NCBI RefSeq assembly: GCF_019399895.1
Contig: NC_091872.1
Coordinates: 3,790,395-3,854,394, forward strand
DNA length: 64,000 nt
Direction: 5' to 3'
Source of the DNA: Cardiocondyla obscurior
Taxonomy: Eukaryota; Arthropoda; Insecta; Hymenoptera; Formicidae
Both the position numbers and the translations under genes were made by a program. Shown here piece after piece: positions 13,201 through 26,056 of the stretch (positions within the stretch are counted from its first letter, which is position 1; each line of letters starts with the position of its first letter). The notes under the pieces were generated by a model. It saw nothing but the letters and a program-made list of their open reading frames with translations, ran no database searches and was not told where the DNA came from.

Positions 13201-16200
13201 ATTTTTTTTTTTTTTGCAAAATTTTAACTATATTACATCGCGCGTAATATTAAAATTTTAATATTTACCTAGTAATTTTCGTAATAATTTGCATATTCTG
13301 TACTTTTTTTTTTCTTTTAATGAATGTTATCTTTATTACACTGTATTATCTTAATGTAAATTTATTGGTGTTAGCAAGACGAGTTTCAATTTCAATTAAG
13401 GAAGTTAACTGAATGGGTTAATAAAGCTTTTAATAATTTTATTAAAACATAAAGTCCGCATTGAACTACTTCATTACTCTCGCCAAAACTTGCGATTAGC
13501 CTAATATTTGATATTGCAACGAAACGGATATTAAACACGCTCGTTAGGGACAATTATTATTAACGTGGAATTACGATAATTTTGCAGCATGAGTACCGGT
13601 GATTATTTCTCTGAGCTCGTTATCCGCGCGTACTGATCGATGTGTTTGCGTACGTTATAATTAATGGTGACGTATGCGAGTATCAGGAAAGAGCATCACG
13701 GGGATCACGTGTCTAAATGAATGGGCGGATCCCGCCGAGCAATTAATGAAATCCCGTCTGCACGTGCGTAAATATATTCGCACGCGGCACCCTTCGTTTG
13801 AAATGCATACGTAAAAAATTCCATTTGCAGAGGAGAGTTGTCGAAACGTGCCGATTGAAATAAGTATCGAGAATTTCACGCGGGTTTTTTTATTTTTTTA
13901 ATTTTTTTTCTCTGTACGAGTTGACATTACAGCGATAAAAGCGGTCCTATTATGATAAGAGCGGTATGTGGATTAACACTTTCTAAATGCCTTTCTTCAT
14001 AGAGACTTTTCGAACCGAAGTCTATGAGTTACCAGTCGCTTTAAAATGTGAGGACAAATTTCAAAAGAGAAAGTGTTAAAGATAATGAAAGGATTGTTGC
14101 GTAATAATATTTGTTCTGTCGTAATTCTTTTAAAGATTTTAACAAAATGCGAATTATAATTACAATTATATTATTTATTATTGGAAGATGACTTTTTTAT
14201 TTTTCGTGGAAGTGACCGACGCTACTAAAATCAGAGACGCACGATCATAACCATGGATATATAAAAAAAAAAAAAAAAAAGAAAATATCTTTTGGTATCT
14301 CTTAAAATACAGATGTATGTCTTCGTCGAAGTATTGCGTCGTTTTTTATTTTCATCCCGGATTTCGTTATTATTAGACGAGTTTAAGAAACGTGATATCA
14401 CGCAAGCAAATTCATATAAACCAGAGAGATCAAGAGAAATATCTTTCGGGCTCGATAAATTGTGCGAAGAAGCATTAGCAATCTTCTTCCTTTGACGCGC
14501 GGTTAACCAAGATGAAAAATTCGGTGGATAGGTGACGGTTCAATGATGACGGTCCGCACCAATGCGCTTCACCTCAAAGTGAAACTTTACACCGGACGCA
14601 AACATTGGTGAGCGGAAAGCGACACGCGCGCAAGCCCGATAATGTTTTCGCAAAGGCAAACTGCGTCCGTTAATGAACTATGCGGGTTGCTTTCTTTCAT
14701 ATTGTAATCAGACCGCATATTAAAAAAAAAAAAAAAAAAAAACATTACAACCGTGAAAAAATTATAGAAACATTGTTATAAATATTACAAATTTTTTATA
14801 ATTAAAAATTAGATATGACTAACATTTAATTCATTTTTATATAAGAAAATAACAAAAAATATTACAGTAAATATTGAAAATGGTAAAGAATTTGATTGAA
14901 TTTTTTCGACGTAGCGTCACAACGAATATCATTGAGATTAGCATAATTTTATGGAAAAACTGGGTTTAAGAATACCCGGAATGATCGTGGTCGTAACGAA
15001 GTGGCGCCGTCGGCGCGACTTTTCTAAACGCCTATGCATTCTGAGAATATCGTCTCGATAAATAGTACCTTTGCCCTACTCCCCCGCATTATCTTGCACC
15101 TTCAGTGCCTCTCCCGGATCTTTTCCAGGCCTCTGTCGGTCCGGTATCAATTTTCGATAATTCCTAATAATTCTCGGGCCGCGTGCGCGCGCGGTATCGC
15201 GGCTGTAACCGGTCCGCGAGGTGGTTTCCGAAAGGAAAAGGCATTCCAGGCCGCGAGTGCTGGTAATCGGTCCCTGTCGACTGGAGGACGTCAGCGGCTG
15301 ATACACGCGTGTACACGCATCGCGCACGAAAGGAGGCTTGAGACCGGCGCGGCGTGGCGGTAAGGAACGGGCCGCGAGATCCGAGCATCGGTGAGAGTTT
15401 AGACGCGAGGCGCGCGGGCTCGAATGGAATGGCGGAATGGAGCGGAATGGAAGCTCGCACGTGTGTGTGTTCTTCGCCGCAGCCGCGTGCACACACGTGT
15501 CGGCGCAATAGTGCGGCGGTAGCGTGTATGTACCCACGGCCGTGCCGTATCGCGCACACCGTGCCGGGTGTATGGGATTAGGTGCCGGCGCAGTAGGCCA
15601 ACGGCGCTCGACGCCTGTGCGTCTCTTTTTCCGCTCGCGCGTATCCGACCTACGCCAAGTCGGCGATGAACCACCGTTCATCGTTAGTGATCGATTGAAG
15701 TGAAAACCGAGGAAAAAAAAAAGAAAAAAAAAAACGAGAAGGAAAGACCTGAGAATTCTTCCAGTCGAGAAATAGAGGATGTACTTTCTCCTCCGAAGAC
15801 ATTGTTTGTTTCAAACGTAAAAAAAAAAAAATGTATATAACCGAGAGGATGTTGTAATTGAGAAAATGTCAAGTCTTTTTCTCTCAGCGGGGTTTGTACG
15901 CGAGTGTAGAAGTTAATGGTTAGTGTTAATTTGGATGGTCGTCGGTGAGATTTATTTCGCACAAGAATTTTATTTTACTCCGAAATTTTCCAGTAAGCTG
16001 TATTTTAGTTATCCGGTGGGCGGAATTGAGCTCTCTGCGCACTAGTAATTTCGTTTGTAAGATGCATTTGTGTACTCTCCGATGTGCTACGCCAGACGGT
16101 GTCTTCTAACAAGCACTAATTACGGTAACGTAATTACGCACGACGCAACACGCGCTGCCTCCCTCGATCGCTTTCGCACCACGCTCGGGCTCGAAGATCG

Positions 16201-17396
16201 ATCTCGTGCGACATTGATTTTCACGGACGAAATGACTTACAATGGACCTTACTAAATTAAAAATTCTTGTCTTAATTATGTTGAACGAGAGTAGTGACTC
16301 TTAAATTTCGTGCGAGGTAAAATTCTGAGAAAAAGCTGATTGTATGAAATAATGGAAATCTCGCACAATTAAAATCTTTTTGAGAAACATGATTTATAAC
16401 GCGTGCACTTTTGGACCTTCGAGAGATCTGAAAAGTTTTCCATTTTGCCACAAGAAACATTATTTTCATCGAATACTCGTGTGCTAATTTAAGGACTTAT
16501 TGTACGATTTACGTTTGAAAAGACACCTGTGTCTCTTTCTGGTGCATAACTCGACGTGACATGAATACCAATGGGAATACACGTTCGATACGAGCGGTTT
16601 TATTCCAGATATGTCCGCGAGTATAACGAAGACGACGTTTTCCAATATTTAACGGATGTATCTGATAATTTCGAGGACGCCATGAAGTCTTCGATTTGCA
16701 GTAAAAGGTCATGAATAAAATTAAAATATATTCGATCTTTTTTAACCACGTAAATTTTTTTTGATTTGCGATTCCTGGCTCACTCCTGAATCGAGATATT
16801 AACGGTAAAACGCACAAACGCTTGTTTATTACTTTTGCAATCTAGTCGCAGGCTCTTGAATTAGTTTGTGCATTATTTATCCAAAAAGACGATTGAGTTG
16901 CACAGTAATAGAAATGACATTGAGATGAAAATTGCTTTTTCCCCCTCGGCTAATTATACGGAGGATCGCTCAAACATTCGACTAACACGGGGAACGTCAC
17001 GCTGAGACATTAATTAATAGCCAACTGGCACAAGCTGTCCAAGTCTGACGTTGGAAGCTCGAAAGAGGAATCAAAGGAAAAGCATTGCTTAAAAATTTCC
17101 TGAAAGCCCGCCACGAATAATAATTGTCGCGCACATCGAAGATTTGACACGATCACGTACTTCAAATCTATTCAAGTTTTCCCAGACGGATTTCTCGCGA
17201 AACTACACGCAGATATATTTTGGCAAATCGCGAGATTTCCGTCCATCTGTCGTTTCCGAGAAAAAAAAAAAAGAAACAGATAAAACATGAGAGATCGCAA
17301 TGAGCCGGTAACTTTTCTAGCCGAAGGAAGGAAGTTGACGCGCTCCATTTCGTGGTAAAGCGTTACGCGTTACGGCGCAGCTCCTAGTTATTTCGG
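4277..17396 (+). other. Long RhoGEF intron, left part
   Basis: AT-rich intronic DNA. It contains a run of 26 A at 5873-5898, further T or A runs near 8870, 11490, 13200, 14262 and 14720, and a moderately CpG-rich stretch at about 6050-7450 with open frames that resemble no protein. A CpG-rich block at 15034-15700 is listed separately. No exon with paired splice sites and recognisable protein sequence was found. Confidence 0.6.
15034..15700 (+). promoter_or_regulatory. CpG-rich block, candidate promoter of the short RhoGEF isoform
   Basis: This 0.65-kb stretch is far more GC- and CpG-rich than its surroundings, which keeps long frames open on both strands (up to 201 codons on minus) without any protein-like sequence. 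It lies 1.7 kb upstream of the alternative first coding exon at 17397. That position would suit a promoter or non-coding first exon, but no TATA box or initiator was established. This is an inference from composition and position only. Confidence 0.35.
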
Positions 17397-18518
17397 ATGT
17401 ATATCAGCGAGGAGGATAGTGGGGACGACGGCGGCTGCCGTCTGATCTCCGTACGTCAGTGCACCGACGTCGACGAAGCGCGCGAGACGTCGCGGTTGGA
17501 GAAACGACGAGCTAACGACGAGGACGTGGAGTGTCGCGAGGGCGACAGCGGTACGACGAAGCTGGATATCAACGAGCACGTCGTGCCATCGAGTGCCCAA
17601 AGAAGGGTCAATAGTTTCGAGTCGCCGGAGAAACCACGGGAGTTTCGTAAAAATCAATCTTGGAAGGGTCCGTCGCGAATCGTTCACGACGTCCGCGCGT
17701 TCAAGGGATCACGAAGAAGCGCGAGTTTCATTTCCAGTCAAGAAACATTCGAGACGACGTCTGTAGTTACGAGCGGGATAGTCGATCGCGGAAACACCGT
17801 GGAGGAGGATGGACACAGGACGGTGGTGAATATACAGTATCGCGACACGTTAACGCGCTCCAGCCAAGCGTCCAGAATCGAGACACGAAGACGCGCTCTA
17901 ACGAGAAGCGTCTCCGCGCCTGGAACCGGCGAACAGATTGTCGCGGACGATTCCTTAAAGCACCAAAGTGACGAGGCAGCGAAGGATACCAAAGAGGACG
18001 CTCGTCTGGGAAATTTAGCTTCAGAGCAAAGTATATCTCCTCTGTTAAGTCGTGACGTCACCGACTGTACTCAGGCGGTACGATATCGTTCAAAGATCGA
18101 ATCACGGTCCAGCAAATCGCAAGAATTTGCGACGAAAACGGAGCAGCTGATCGCCAGGCGGATTGTCGCGCCACAAGTCGGTCTTACACGGCGCGCGAGA
18201 GCCTCGTCTTTTGTAATTGAACGGAAAAAGCATCGGCTCGGTTCGAAAACGTCCTCGAGGTCCACCGAGGACCTGTCGCGTTGCACGATAACGAACGACG
18301 TGAGTGCCGATGGAATGCGGAATTGCGGCGGTACCGTGGCGGGCGTTCGCGAGGACGAAGGCTGCGTTCTACTCAGGGTGCGATCTCTCGAAGATGCGCC
18401 CCAGATCAGCCTGGTGCCCCGACAGGACGGCAGGTGCACCAGAAGGGATCGCGAGCGAGCGAGAATTTTGAGACGGAGGAGAATCAACGGCCGGTCGGCC
18501 TCGGTGCCCAGATTAAAT
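17397..18518 (+). CDS. RhoGEF alternative first coding exon (374-aa N-terminus)
   Basis: The ATG at 17397 opens 374 codons that run to a GTGAGT donor at 18519 in phase 0. An in-frame TAG lies 12 bases upstream, so translation very probably starts here. The protein is charged, rich in Ser and Arg and predicted disordered, with no known domain. It has basophilic phosphorylation-type motifs: SRRSASF (106-111), RSVSAP (170-175) and RSASVP (366-371). The last two fit the mode-1 14-3-3 pattern RSxSxP. The donor phase matches the exon at 42254, giving an isoform of about 1,113 aa that skips the 4151 exon. The alternative, a separate nested gene, is less likely because no other plus-strand exons with protein-like sequence lie between 18.5 and 42 kb. 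N-terminal family identity is not recognised. Confidence 0.75.
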
Positions 18519-21500
18519 GTGAGTTGATTTTTTCTCGAGACATTTAAACGCGCGAGAAAACAATGTTTTTTTTTTTTTTAATTGTAAAGATGGATTACTG
18601 ATAAGATAAGTACTTTAGTAACTCAATGTTCTAATAAATTAGCATTCTCATAACATCAAGCGTCCTCGATACGTTGATATATAATTTTTCCACGATCTAT
18701 GTAACAGGTGGTAATTATTAGTAAATTACGGATGTGAGCGTTTGAAACACGTTTGACTAGTTTGTGATTTATAATAATCCACCGCGAGTAACCCGGAAAC
18801 GCGCCCGCCGGTTTCGGATAAAAAGAAAACGCCGGCTTTTACGGAATAAGCGTTCGGGATAAGAGCGACCAGTCCGGGGATGAAATATCGTCGGCGATGT
18901 ACGCAAAGCCCAGCGATGCTTCCGCGATTGTGCACGGCTCGCGACGACGCGAGTGGCTGACCGCGCACAATTTCGAACAGCAGTTGTGTTCTTCGCCACA
19001 CCGGAGAGGCGCGGAACTGTCTCGGCGTACTCGCGTCTGTCTCGAATCTGCCTCGACCGTTGAATGGATGCAAATCGAGATGCATTATTTCCGTCGGGCT
19101 GCCTCGAGGGTACACGGCGCGTACGCGCTATTCAGAGCGTCTTTCATGTGCGAATAAATCGCGCGAGGCGACGCATCGCGCGAACAATCGCGCGGAGATG
19201 CGCTCCGCGATTCCCAGGCACTCTCCTTTAAGATGCACCCACACGCGCGCGTCGATGCTGGTATTTAAATACAAGTCGATCTTGTCCGTTGTTGCGCAAA
19301 GTTCCTTCGGGTATTTGCGTTGGCGAGTGCCTCGACCCGAGAATTTACCTGCCGCGAATGACGGGACGCACGAGCGTCTGCCTCGTTTCTTGACACAACG
19401 CGCAACCGGCTCAGAATGTGCACTTGAATTTATGCGCGGGGGATACGCGCGAAAACACGTTGCGAGATATTCGCGATCACGCATTCATTAACCTCTCGCA
19501 TATTCTAACCCTTTCACGTTTTCATCGAACCGCTCGATCGTGACGGTTGGAGCTTCTGGTTTGCTAATTTAACGTATAATTATCAGACTTCAATATTGGC
19601 CAACTTTAATTAAAATTAACGGGAAGCTAGCTTGTTCCGGAATCAATTTTCTCGGCTACGTTGCGATTATATGTTTATTTTATTTTTTTGATCGATGGCA
19701 AAAGTAAAAATAGTCGATTGTTATTCTAAACTTATTTAACAAAAATCTTTCTTCTGCGATTATTAATCAGCCATTTGACTGTCCACCAAAGTTGAGATTT
19801 TTTAATATAGAGCATCCTATTAATAAAATTCTCCTAGAAAATCAATCTAATTGTATCAATTCAATCGTTTTTTTTTTATTTTTTTTTTATTACGTCATTC
19901 TTGCATATTGCGTTTTACATTAGAATTCTGTTCCGCGAAGCGTTATCTAAGCTTTTGCATATCGTTCTCGATATTCTTCGGGGTGTCAAGAAACATACGT
20001 CAGAGATAACGAATTGTTTTTTCACGAATACCTGAGTCCGGATTATATTGATAGCACTATTCGCGAGTGCTACGACCCGCGGCTAGAATCTTCTGGGTAA
20101 GACTAATGCATCTTCTCAGCATATACGCACACGACTACGTGTCTCGGATATCGGCACGACGTAATACCTGTTCTGAGAGAGACGCGTACTTGAATTTAAA
20201 AGCGTGGGTGAATCGTGCATTGCGTCGAGCTCGCAAACACACCTAAAGAGCCGATTGTCGAACAACGATTGTGGGCTTAAAGCGACCGGCTTTAAGTTTG
20301 TTATCTGTATTGGCAAGCATCTTATCACCGACGACCACGCTAATGTTGCTAATAAGAACTACGTCCGATGCATTATGAAGCGAGGTTATCAGCGAACGCG
20401 AAGCATTAAAACCGTATCTCGAGTACGTATTTGCAATTCGATAAAACGATTTTCTGCCTCTGAAATTCCTGTCCACAACCGAATATCTAAACGCAATAAA
20501 ATTTTAATATTATTAATTTAAATTCCTTTGGAAGACTAGCATTTTTTGTAATAAATTTATTTGAGCATTAAAAAAAGAAAAAAAAAAGAGAAGAACTGAT
20601 AAATAATATTTGAAAAAATAAAACGATGGGGACATGAATTTTTCGAATAAAAATATGATTTGACTGAGAAAAATAATCGTGCTGTATAAGCTAAGATTTT
20701 CGGTTACTAAACCAATAAAACGTTCGCCAACGTGTCTATGCTTATCGCTGTTTATTTCGGTATACGATCCTAGCTTCAGGGATCCGCAGAACTTTATGCA
20801 AATCTGACTGGCGGGCCACGTATTCGCGGAATGTTAATGGACCGATGAAGTGGTCTCTCGTGATCGAAGGAAAATAACACGTTGCTCCTAAGACCGGTCT
20901 AACGTTTCGATCCAGTTTGAAATTACTTTCATCAGTTTTTGGTAGACGCCTTTCGTGGGAAAAATGTGCACGTTCACGATCACGGCAATATAAAATATGG
21001 TTTTCAATTTGTTTTAAGCAAAATTTCTAACTGCTCAATGTTCAACATCAATATTATATGCTCGAATAAAATGCATTTGAAATTTTTTAATTGAAAGTTT
21101 GTAATTAATTTAAAATTAAATTTATTTTATTTGATTCTAAATTATATTTATTATTATCTAAAGTTAAAATTAATTATTATTATATTTAACAGTTTATTGT
21201 TCTACGGTATGACGTGTGATACTTTTCAAATATCACGTTAAGCCACGAGTCCACATCGATATCATGTAATTGCCGATGGCGATCGCGTTTAGGGTAAGCC
21301 AAAGGCTTCTTTGTTACACTTTTACGACTTCCGACCTTAATATGTCTCTTCACCTTGCACTGCTCTCTTAACCCTTGGCGTTCCAAAGGAAATTAGAGCT
21401 TGAATCTATGCATATCGTGTATCTTATACGCTTTTATAATTTTTTGTGGTCTATAATCTAGGATTCATTTTGTGGTATATAAAAAATCTATTGTTACTCT

Positions 21501-22453
21501 TATATTTAGAATAAAATATTGTGAAATCAAATTTTTTTTTTTTATTTGGATTCGGAGATTTATGTACCTCACTCTAATGCGTTAGCGTGCGTGCATATGC
21601 AGAGCCTATCGAGAATAATCGCGCATCCGTTCCTAGAGAATAATCTCTCATCCGTGGGTGCATCGCAGGATACCGATAAAGAGAATACGCTCGGTTTAAT
21701 GTACCGTAAAAGAGTGCGGTGGTATATTAACAGGAAACACGCAATGCACTTGATATAATGCTTTCAGAACGAAACTGCGAAACGACGTAACGAATTGAAT
21801 TCGCCTATTTCATCCGTAATAAAATCGAATTGTTTGCTTTTTACACGCAAGCGTGAATTTTTCTTACGTGGTAAGAGCGTCGCGCGCCGCGAGAATGAAC
21901 GAAGACAATAGATTACGTGAATCGGGTCGGAAGAATGATTGATCAGGAGAAAGCTTTATGCAAGTGTAATGACGCATTTCCTTTTCGTTCGGCAAGTGTT
22001 ACATGCCTTATCATTTCCTTGATATTATTTTATAAAGTTACGCTGATCACGCGAAGAAATTTGTCGACACGTTTTGCAAACCGATTGCTTCGACGTCTCG
22101 ACGGAAACCCAATGCTTTTCCCTTTGTCATCAACAAAAAGATATATGAATTTATTTACTGTTGTTTAGTTCTTCTGACGATGCAAAAATTTTTCTGACCA
22201 GACACGCGTTTTATTATCAAAGGAAACGCGAAACTTGATTCTGTTACGGCCTTCATGAATAATCACTTATACCCGTTCAAAAACATTATCCGGCATAAAA
22301 ATTATGTCGTAAAAATTATGACGCAGATATTTTCATACAACGCGTGTGAAAACATAAAACTGGAAAAAAACACGAGTGCCTTATTACTTTAAGTCAGCAA
22401 TTCTTCAGCTGCTTCGCTGGGATTTCTTTTTATTAGCAACGTTAATTAGCGAA
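18519..22453 (+). other. RhoGEF intron segment
   Basis: Intronic DNA downstream of the 374-codon exon. A CpG-rich stretch at about 18780-19490 leaves open frames on both strands, but these lack protein-like character. The rest is AT-rich with A/T runs. No exon, RNA gene or mobile element was recognised. Confidence 0.55.
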
Positions 22454-22830
22454 TATAACTAACATGTAAATGAGAATAGAACATACTTTAAACATTTTTC
22501 ACAAGTGCTCTCCGGTGTTCGGAGGAGTCCTTGGAGAAGGCAAACTATGTCTGGATATGTCTCGGTATCACCGAACTCGCGTATCATTGCCGAAAAAAAA
22601 CGAAACGTCTTATCATCACGTGCCGCGTGATCCGACCACCGGAAGAGTAAGTGATTCTCCACGCGCCTACAGTTCCAGTTTTTTCACCCTCAGCCCACCC
22701 CACCCCTTCCGCCTTCTGTTCCGGAATATTATATGAAATACTATATCCGAATATTAACGGCGATGTATCACGAAATTCTAAATGACGGGATACGTTACGG
22801 TATTTGTCGAGCATTTAATTATTTATAGTC
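22454..22830 (-). repeat. R element copy 1 (ends in a donor on the minus strand)
   Basis: This segment is homologous along its length to 36616-37010, 14 kb away and in the same orientation. Shared blocks include the stretch around 22505-22515 (CACAAGTGCTCTCCG against TACAAGCACTCTCCG), GCGTATCATTGCCGAAAA and GGTATTTGTCGAG. On the minus strand both copies have a GT donor at the same position (GTATGT here, exon side ending 22487; GTAAGT in copy 2). A 67-codon minus frame is open here but interrupted by stops in copy 2, so coding is not supported. Confidence 0.7.
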
Positions 22831-24994
22831 TACAAGTGCCGTAAAGCAACAATATTTTTATTTTATATTAATATTTTTTATAGGAATTAAATTGTTCGTA
22901 ATTTTTTTTTTTTTCATAATATAAAATACTTTTGAACACTGTGTTTCTTATTTTATATCATTTACCACAACGCAATTTTCCTTTTGTAACAAAATCGTGT
23001 GCAATACTATTCTTATATTTTTATCACGAAACCGTTATGAGGTTCCATGAACAACTCCCGATAGAAAGACGAAGCTGACATTGAGATCACTTCGAGTAAT
23101 CAAATCGTCCGCTTTAGCCGGTTCGCTTCTACGGTTATACGATCGCTCTTAGCTTCCGCGAATTCATCGGCGTGCAACTCCGGAACGTGTCTATCGAACA
23201 GAATAGTGCGAGTTCGACGAAGCATAACAAAACTCAGTACGCCGGCTTATAGCACGCACTCGACAACAGATTTATTTTCAGATTAATTTCCCGATGGGGA
23301 GGAAAATCTATGCTAGCAGTCGTTCGACTTCGGTGTTTCAAACCCTAAGAAATTCGTGTTGAGGTTCGTCTAATTGGCAACCGAGCGCGCGAGATGTATT
23401 ACGGGGAAAAGTAAATGTCATGCGTTTCAAGTGTCATTTTGTACGTTCGCCGGTTTCGCAGACGCAGACTAGCGAAACTTTCTAATACCCGTAAAATGAC
23501 GGTTTCAGTAATTGTGCAACTGGCCAACTTTGCAAAAAAATTAAAGTTATATTTAAAACTGTTACATGGTATGTCCAGTTATATTTATTCAGTTTCAGGA
23601 AATGAAATGAAACTCTTTGAAGTTTATTACTTTGAACGCGAGAGAAGAACTTATTATAAACTTTATCTCAAACTTCAGACCAATTACACGAAATAATTAA
23701 TTCGTTAAAAAATCTGACTCGAAACAAGTTTTCCGCTATCGGTCTGCTCGTTTGCGAAGAGAGAAATATCTAGACGTATCGCGGTCACCAGAACGAGGTT
23801 TAATATTACTTCCTTCAACGCGCTTCGATTCAAGTCGGAAAGGTTTTCAATTTTTGCGGAACGGTTGACAGAAAAACTGAAGAAACATGCTATTTAGAGA
23901 TAATGTTATCGTCGAATTACATTCGCAATTGACTAGGGGAGATCTAGCGACTTGTTCAGCGACATTCCTCGGAAATTGCACGTTAAAATGTAATCTTTAC
24001 ACTTAAAAACTGAGGACGTTGCATAAATAGTTATTATAGGCAATACCATTTTTTCAGAGACTATCAATGCGCCTTAAACGTCGAGAGTCCATAAATTTAT
24101 TATTAAAAATATCCAATCTTTTTCACGTCAGAAACTTTTGTTACATTTAAACGGCCTCTCGTCGACTTCTTTACCTTTAATTTGCTCGAGAAGATTATAA
24201 ATAATTCGTTTTATTAGGAAAATTTTCTCTCCGATCCAGCCGTAGGAGTTATAATTTTGCGAGCCTGCGGAAATAATAAATTGCGGAGTTACTGACTTCT
24301 TCGTAACTTGTACGCGTTTAATATTCCACGCACTTAAGGGCGGCTTAGAGGCGGCTTCTTTAAAACCACGTCTATATAATGCATATCATTATGGTCTAAT
24401 AGCGGGCGAAAACGCCGATCGGTCGTTCATCCGTTATTATCGATACGCTACACAATTACCTTATTTAATATAATTTCGAATTATGCAACATAACTCACGT
24501 GGTTTTATCGCGGGTAAAAACGCGCCCGCCGTAAAATCGCATTGCATCGCTGACGCATACGCGTATACGCAACTACACGATTGCATCGGAACGCAGTATG
24601 ACTTTGTATTAATTGATCTTTTGCTCTTTATTCGCATGTTGTTATAAACGAGTTTTCAGTCCCGACGAATTTTTTAAGATTGTATTATTTTCAGGCGCAC
24701 GCGAATACGCAAGTTAAAATAAATGTACGTCACAAACTTTTTTTTTTTAGTCGATTTTTCGGTTATTTCGCGTTATGCTGAAGTTGATAATATGTCGTAG
24801 CTGTTAGTCACGCAACCGTGAGATATAATTTTAGTTACATTTGTTGTACTGTTTTAAATTAAAACGCGAAACGGGAAAATTTTGAAAGTTAATTTGAAAA
24901 ATGTTTATGGACTAGAAGAAATCATGCGCGCGTTACACGCGCACTGTTTTTTATGAGACCCCAATTACACAAACTACGAAAAAAAAATCATGCG
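22831..24994 (+). other. RhoGEF intron segment between repeats
   Basis: AT-rich intronic DNA. The 93-codon plus-strand frame at 23415-23696 has no protein-like composition or splice context. Nothing else was recognised. Confidence 0.55.
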
Positions 24995-25000
24995 ACTCAC

Positions 25001-25044
25001 CAATCTGCATGAACTTCAGCGGAGTTGTAGAGTTCGGCCGGTGG
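25001..25044 (-). ncRNA. Cassette A, exon Y (putative spliced non-coding RNA)
   Basis: A 44-nt segment on the minus strand lies between an acceptor (TTATGTTACAG, reading minus) and a GTGAGT donor. It aligns with Y exons at 25785-25817 and 35623-35666, each with an acceptor and donor at matching places. It contains CTCCGCTG (minus strand; plus 25017-25024), which is exactly complementary to CAGCGGAG near the 3' end of exon X of the same cassette. No shared reading frame exists among the copies. Confidence 0.5.
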
Positions 25045-25169
25045 CTGTAACATAAAATGGAAAATATTATTGTAGATATGTCAGTATATTAGTTAATAGA
25101 ATTAATAAAAAAAAAAGGTAAAAGTTTTTTTTTTTTAATAAAAATTTTATTAAAAAAATTTATTCTTAC

Positions 25170-25477
25170 CTAAAAGTTGCTCCGCTGATGCAGGATGCCC
25201 ATCCCGAGCCTGCTCTTCCTCTCAGATAGGACGTGTCGAGTCATCCTTCCGCGCACTGGATGGACACTCGCGATCGCGCCCGAAAATATGCTATGACAAA
25301 AATTAATTTTTATCAAACACTTTCGCACGATAGTCCACGACACTCCCGTTAAAAAAATTTTATATAAAAGAATAACGCGCGATTACTTTGCGGAACTCCC
25401 GAAGCGACCGACGAACCGACTGCGGTTCGTATTCGTATTGTTTCGGCGTACGATATTTTTCTCCTTCGAATTTTTAT
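25170..25477 (-). ncRNA. Cassette A, exon X (putative spliced non-coding RNA)
   Basis: This 308-nt minus-strand segment begins ATAAAAATTC right after an AG acceptor and ends GCAACTTTTAG before a GTAAGA donor. Its start (ATAAA(A/G)AT) and end (CTGAGAGGA then GGCAT, then GCGGAGCAAC) match the X exons at 25966-26056 and 35761-36008. It holds a perfect 8-bp hairpin, ACGAACCG at 25411-25418 and CGGTTCGT at 25423-25430, that is also present in cassette C. All three frames contain stops that are not shared between copies, so it is called non-coding. Confidence 0.5.
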
Positions 25478-25784
25478 CTAAGCAGAATTCTTGTTTCGCT
25501 CAGATAAAAATCCAAAGAAGTGTTGAGCTGTGCAATTTACGTTGATATATGAAAATAAAATTGAGACAAATTATATAAATTGGTCAAGAATTTTTTTTTA
25601 ATTTAGGTACCTATTATGTTTTAAGTTTTTATTATTTTCGGTCACCGACGCGGTTTATTAATATTTTATTTTATTAAATATTTATTTTATATTATATACT
25701 AATATAATTATGCCGCGGGTAATATAGAAATTTTTTCCCACCCGAAATGCTAATAATTTCTACAAAAAAAGGCATGCGACTTAC

Positions 25785-25817
25785 GGATATGCAGCGGCGG
25801 AGTGTTGGTTAGATGAT
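25785..25817 (-). ncRNA. Cassette B, exon Y (putative spliced non-coding RNA)
   Basis: This 33-nt minus-strand segment follows an acceptor ending TTGTTACAG and precedes a GTAAGT donor. It contains CTCCGCCG (plus 25795-25802), complementary to CGGCGGAG in exon X of cassette B. The downstream intron toward cassette A's exon X is only 307 nt, so cassettes B and A could be exons of one transcript. Confidence 0.5.
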
Positions 25818-25965
25818 CTGTAACAAATAAATGAAAAAAATTAAATTGTAGAGATCTTTAATTATTTAGAGAAAAAAAAGATTATACGCGCCTCTGATTT
25901 TTTAATTAAATAACACAAATTAAATTTAAAAAATAGCAAAGACAAAAAAAAATATTGATTCTTAC

Positions 25966-26056
25966 CAGTGGGTTGCTCCGCCGGTGCCTGATGCCTTTCC
26001 TAGGCTCTCCTCCTCCTCTCAGATCTTTTGACGAAGGTCTTCCTCTGGATTTTTAT
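25966..26056 (-). ncRNA. Cassette B, exon X (short form)
   Basis: This 91-nt minus-strand segment starts ATAAAAATCCAG after a TTTGTTTCAG acceptor and ends CAACCCACTG before a GTAAGA donor. It has both conserved ends of the X exon but lacks the middle part with the ACGAACC hairpin found in cassettes A and C. The intron to exon Y of this cassette is 148 nt and shares the tract ATTAAATTGTAGAGATCT with the cassette C intron, which points to fairly recent duplication. Confidence 0.5.

Noticed and set aside
15076..15681. 201-codon minus-strand open frame
   Set aside because: It lies in a CpG-rich block where several frames on both strands are open. Composition is Arg/Pro/Ser-rich, with no family resemblance or splice context.
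22459..22662. 67-codon minus-strand frame in R element copy 1
   Set aside because: The homologous R copy at 36.6-37.0 kb has in-frame stops in the same alignment, so a protein is unlikely.
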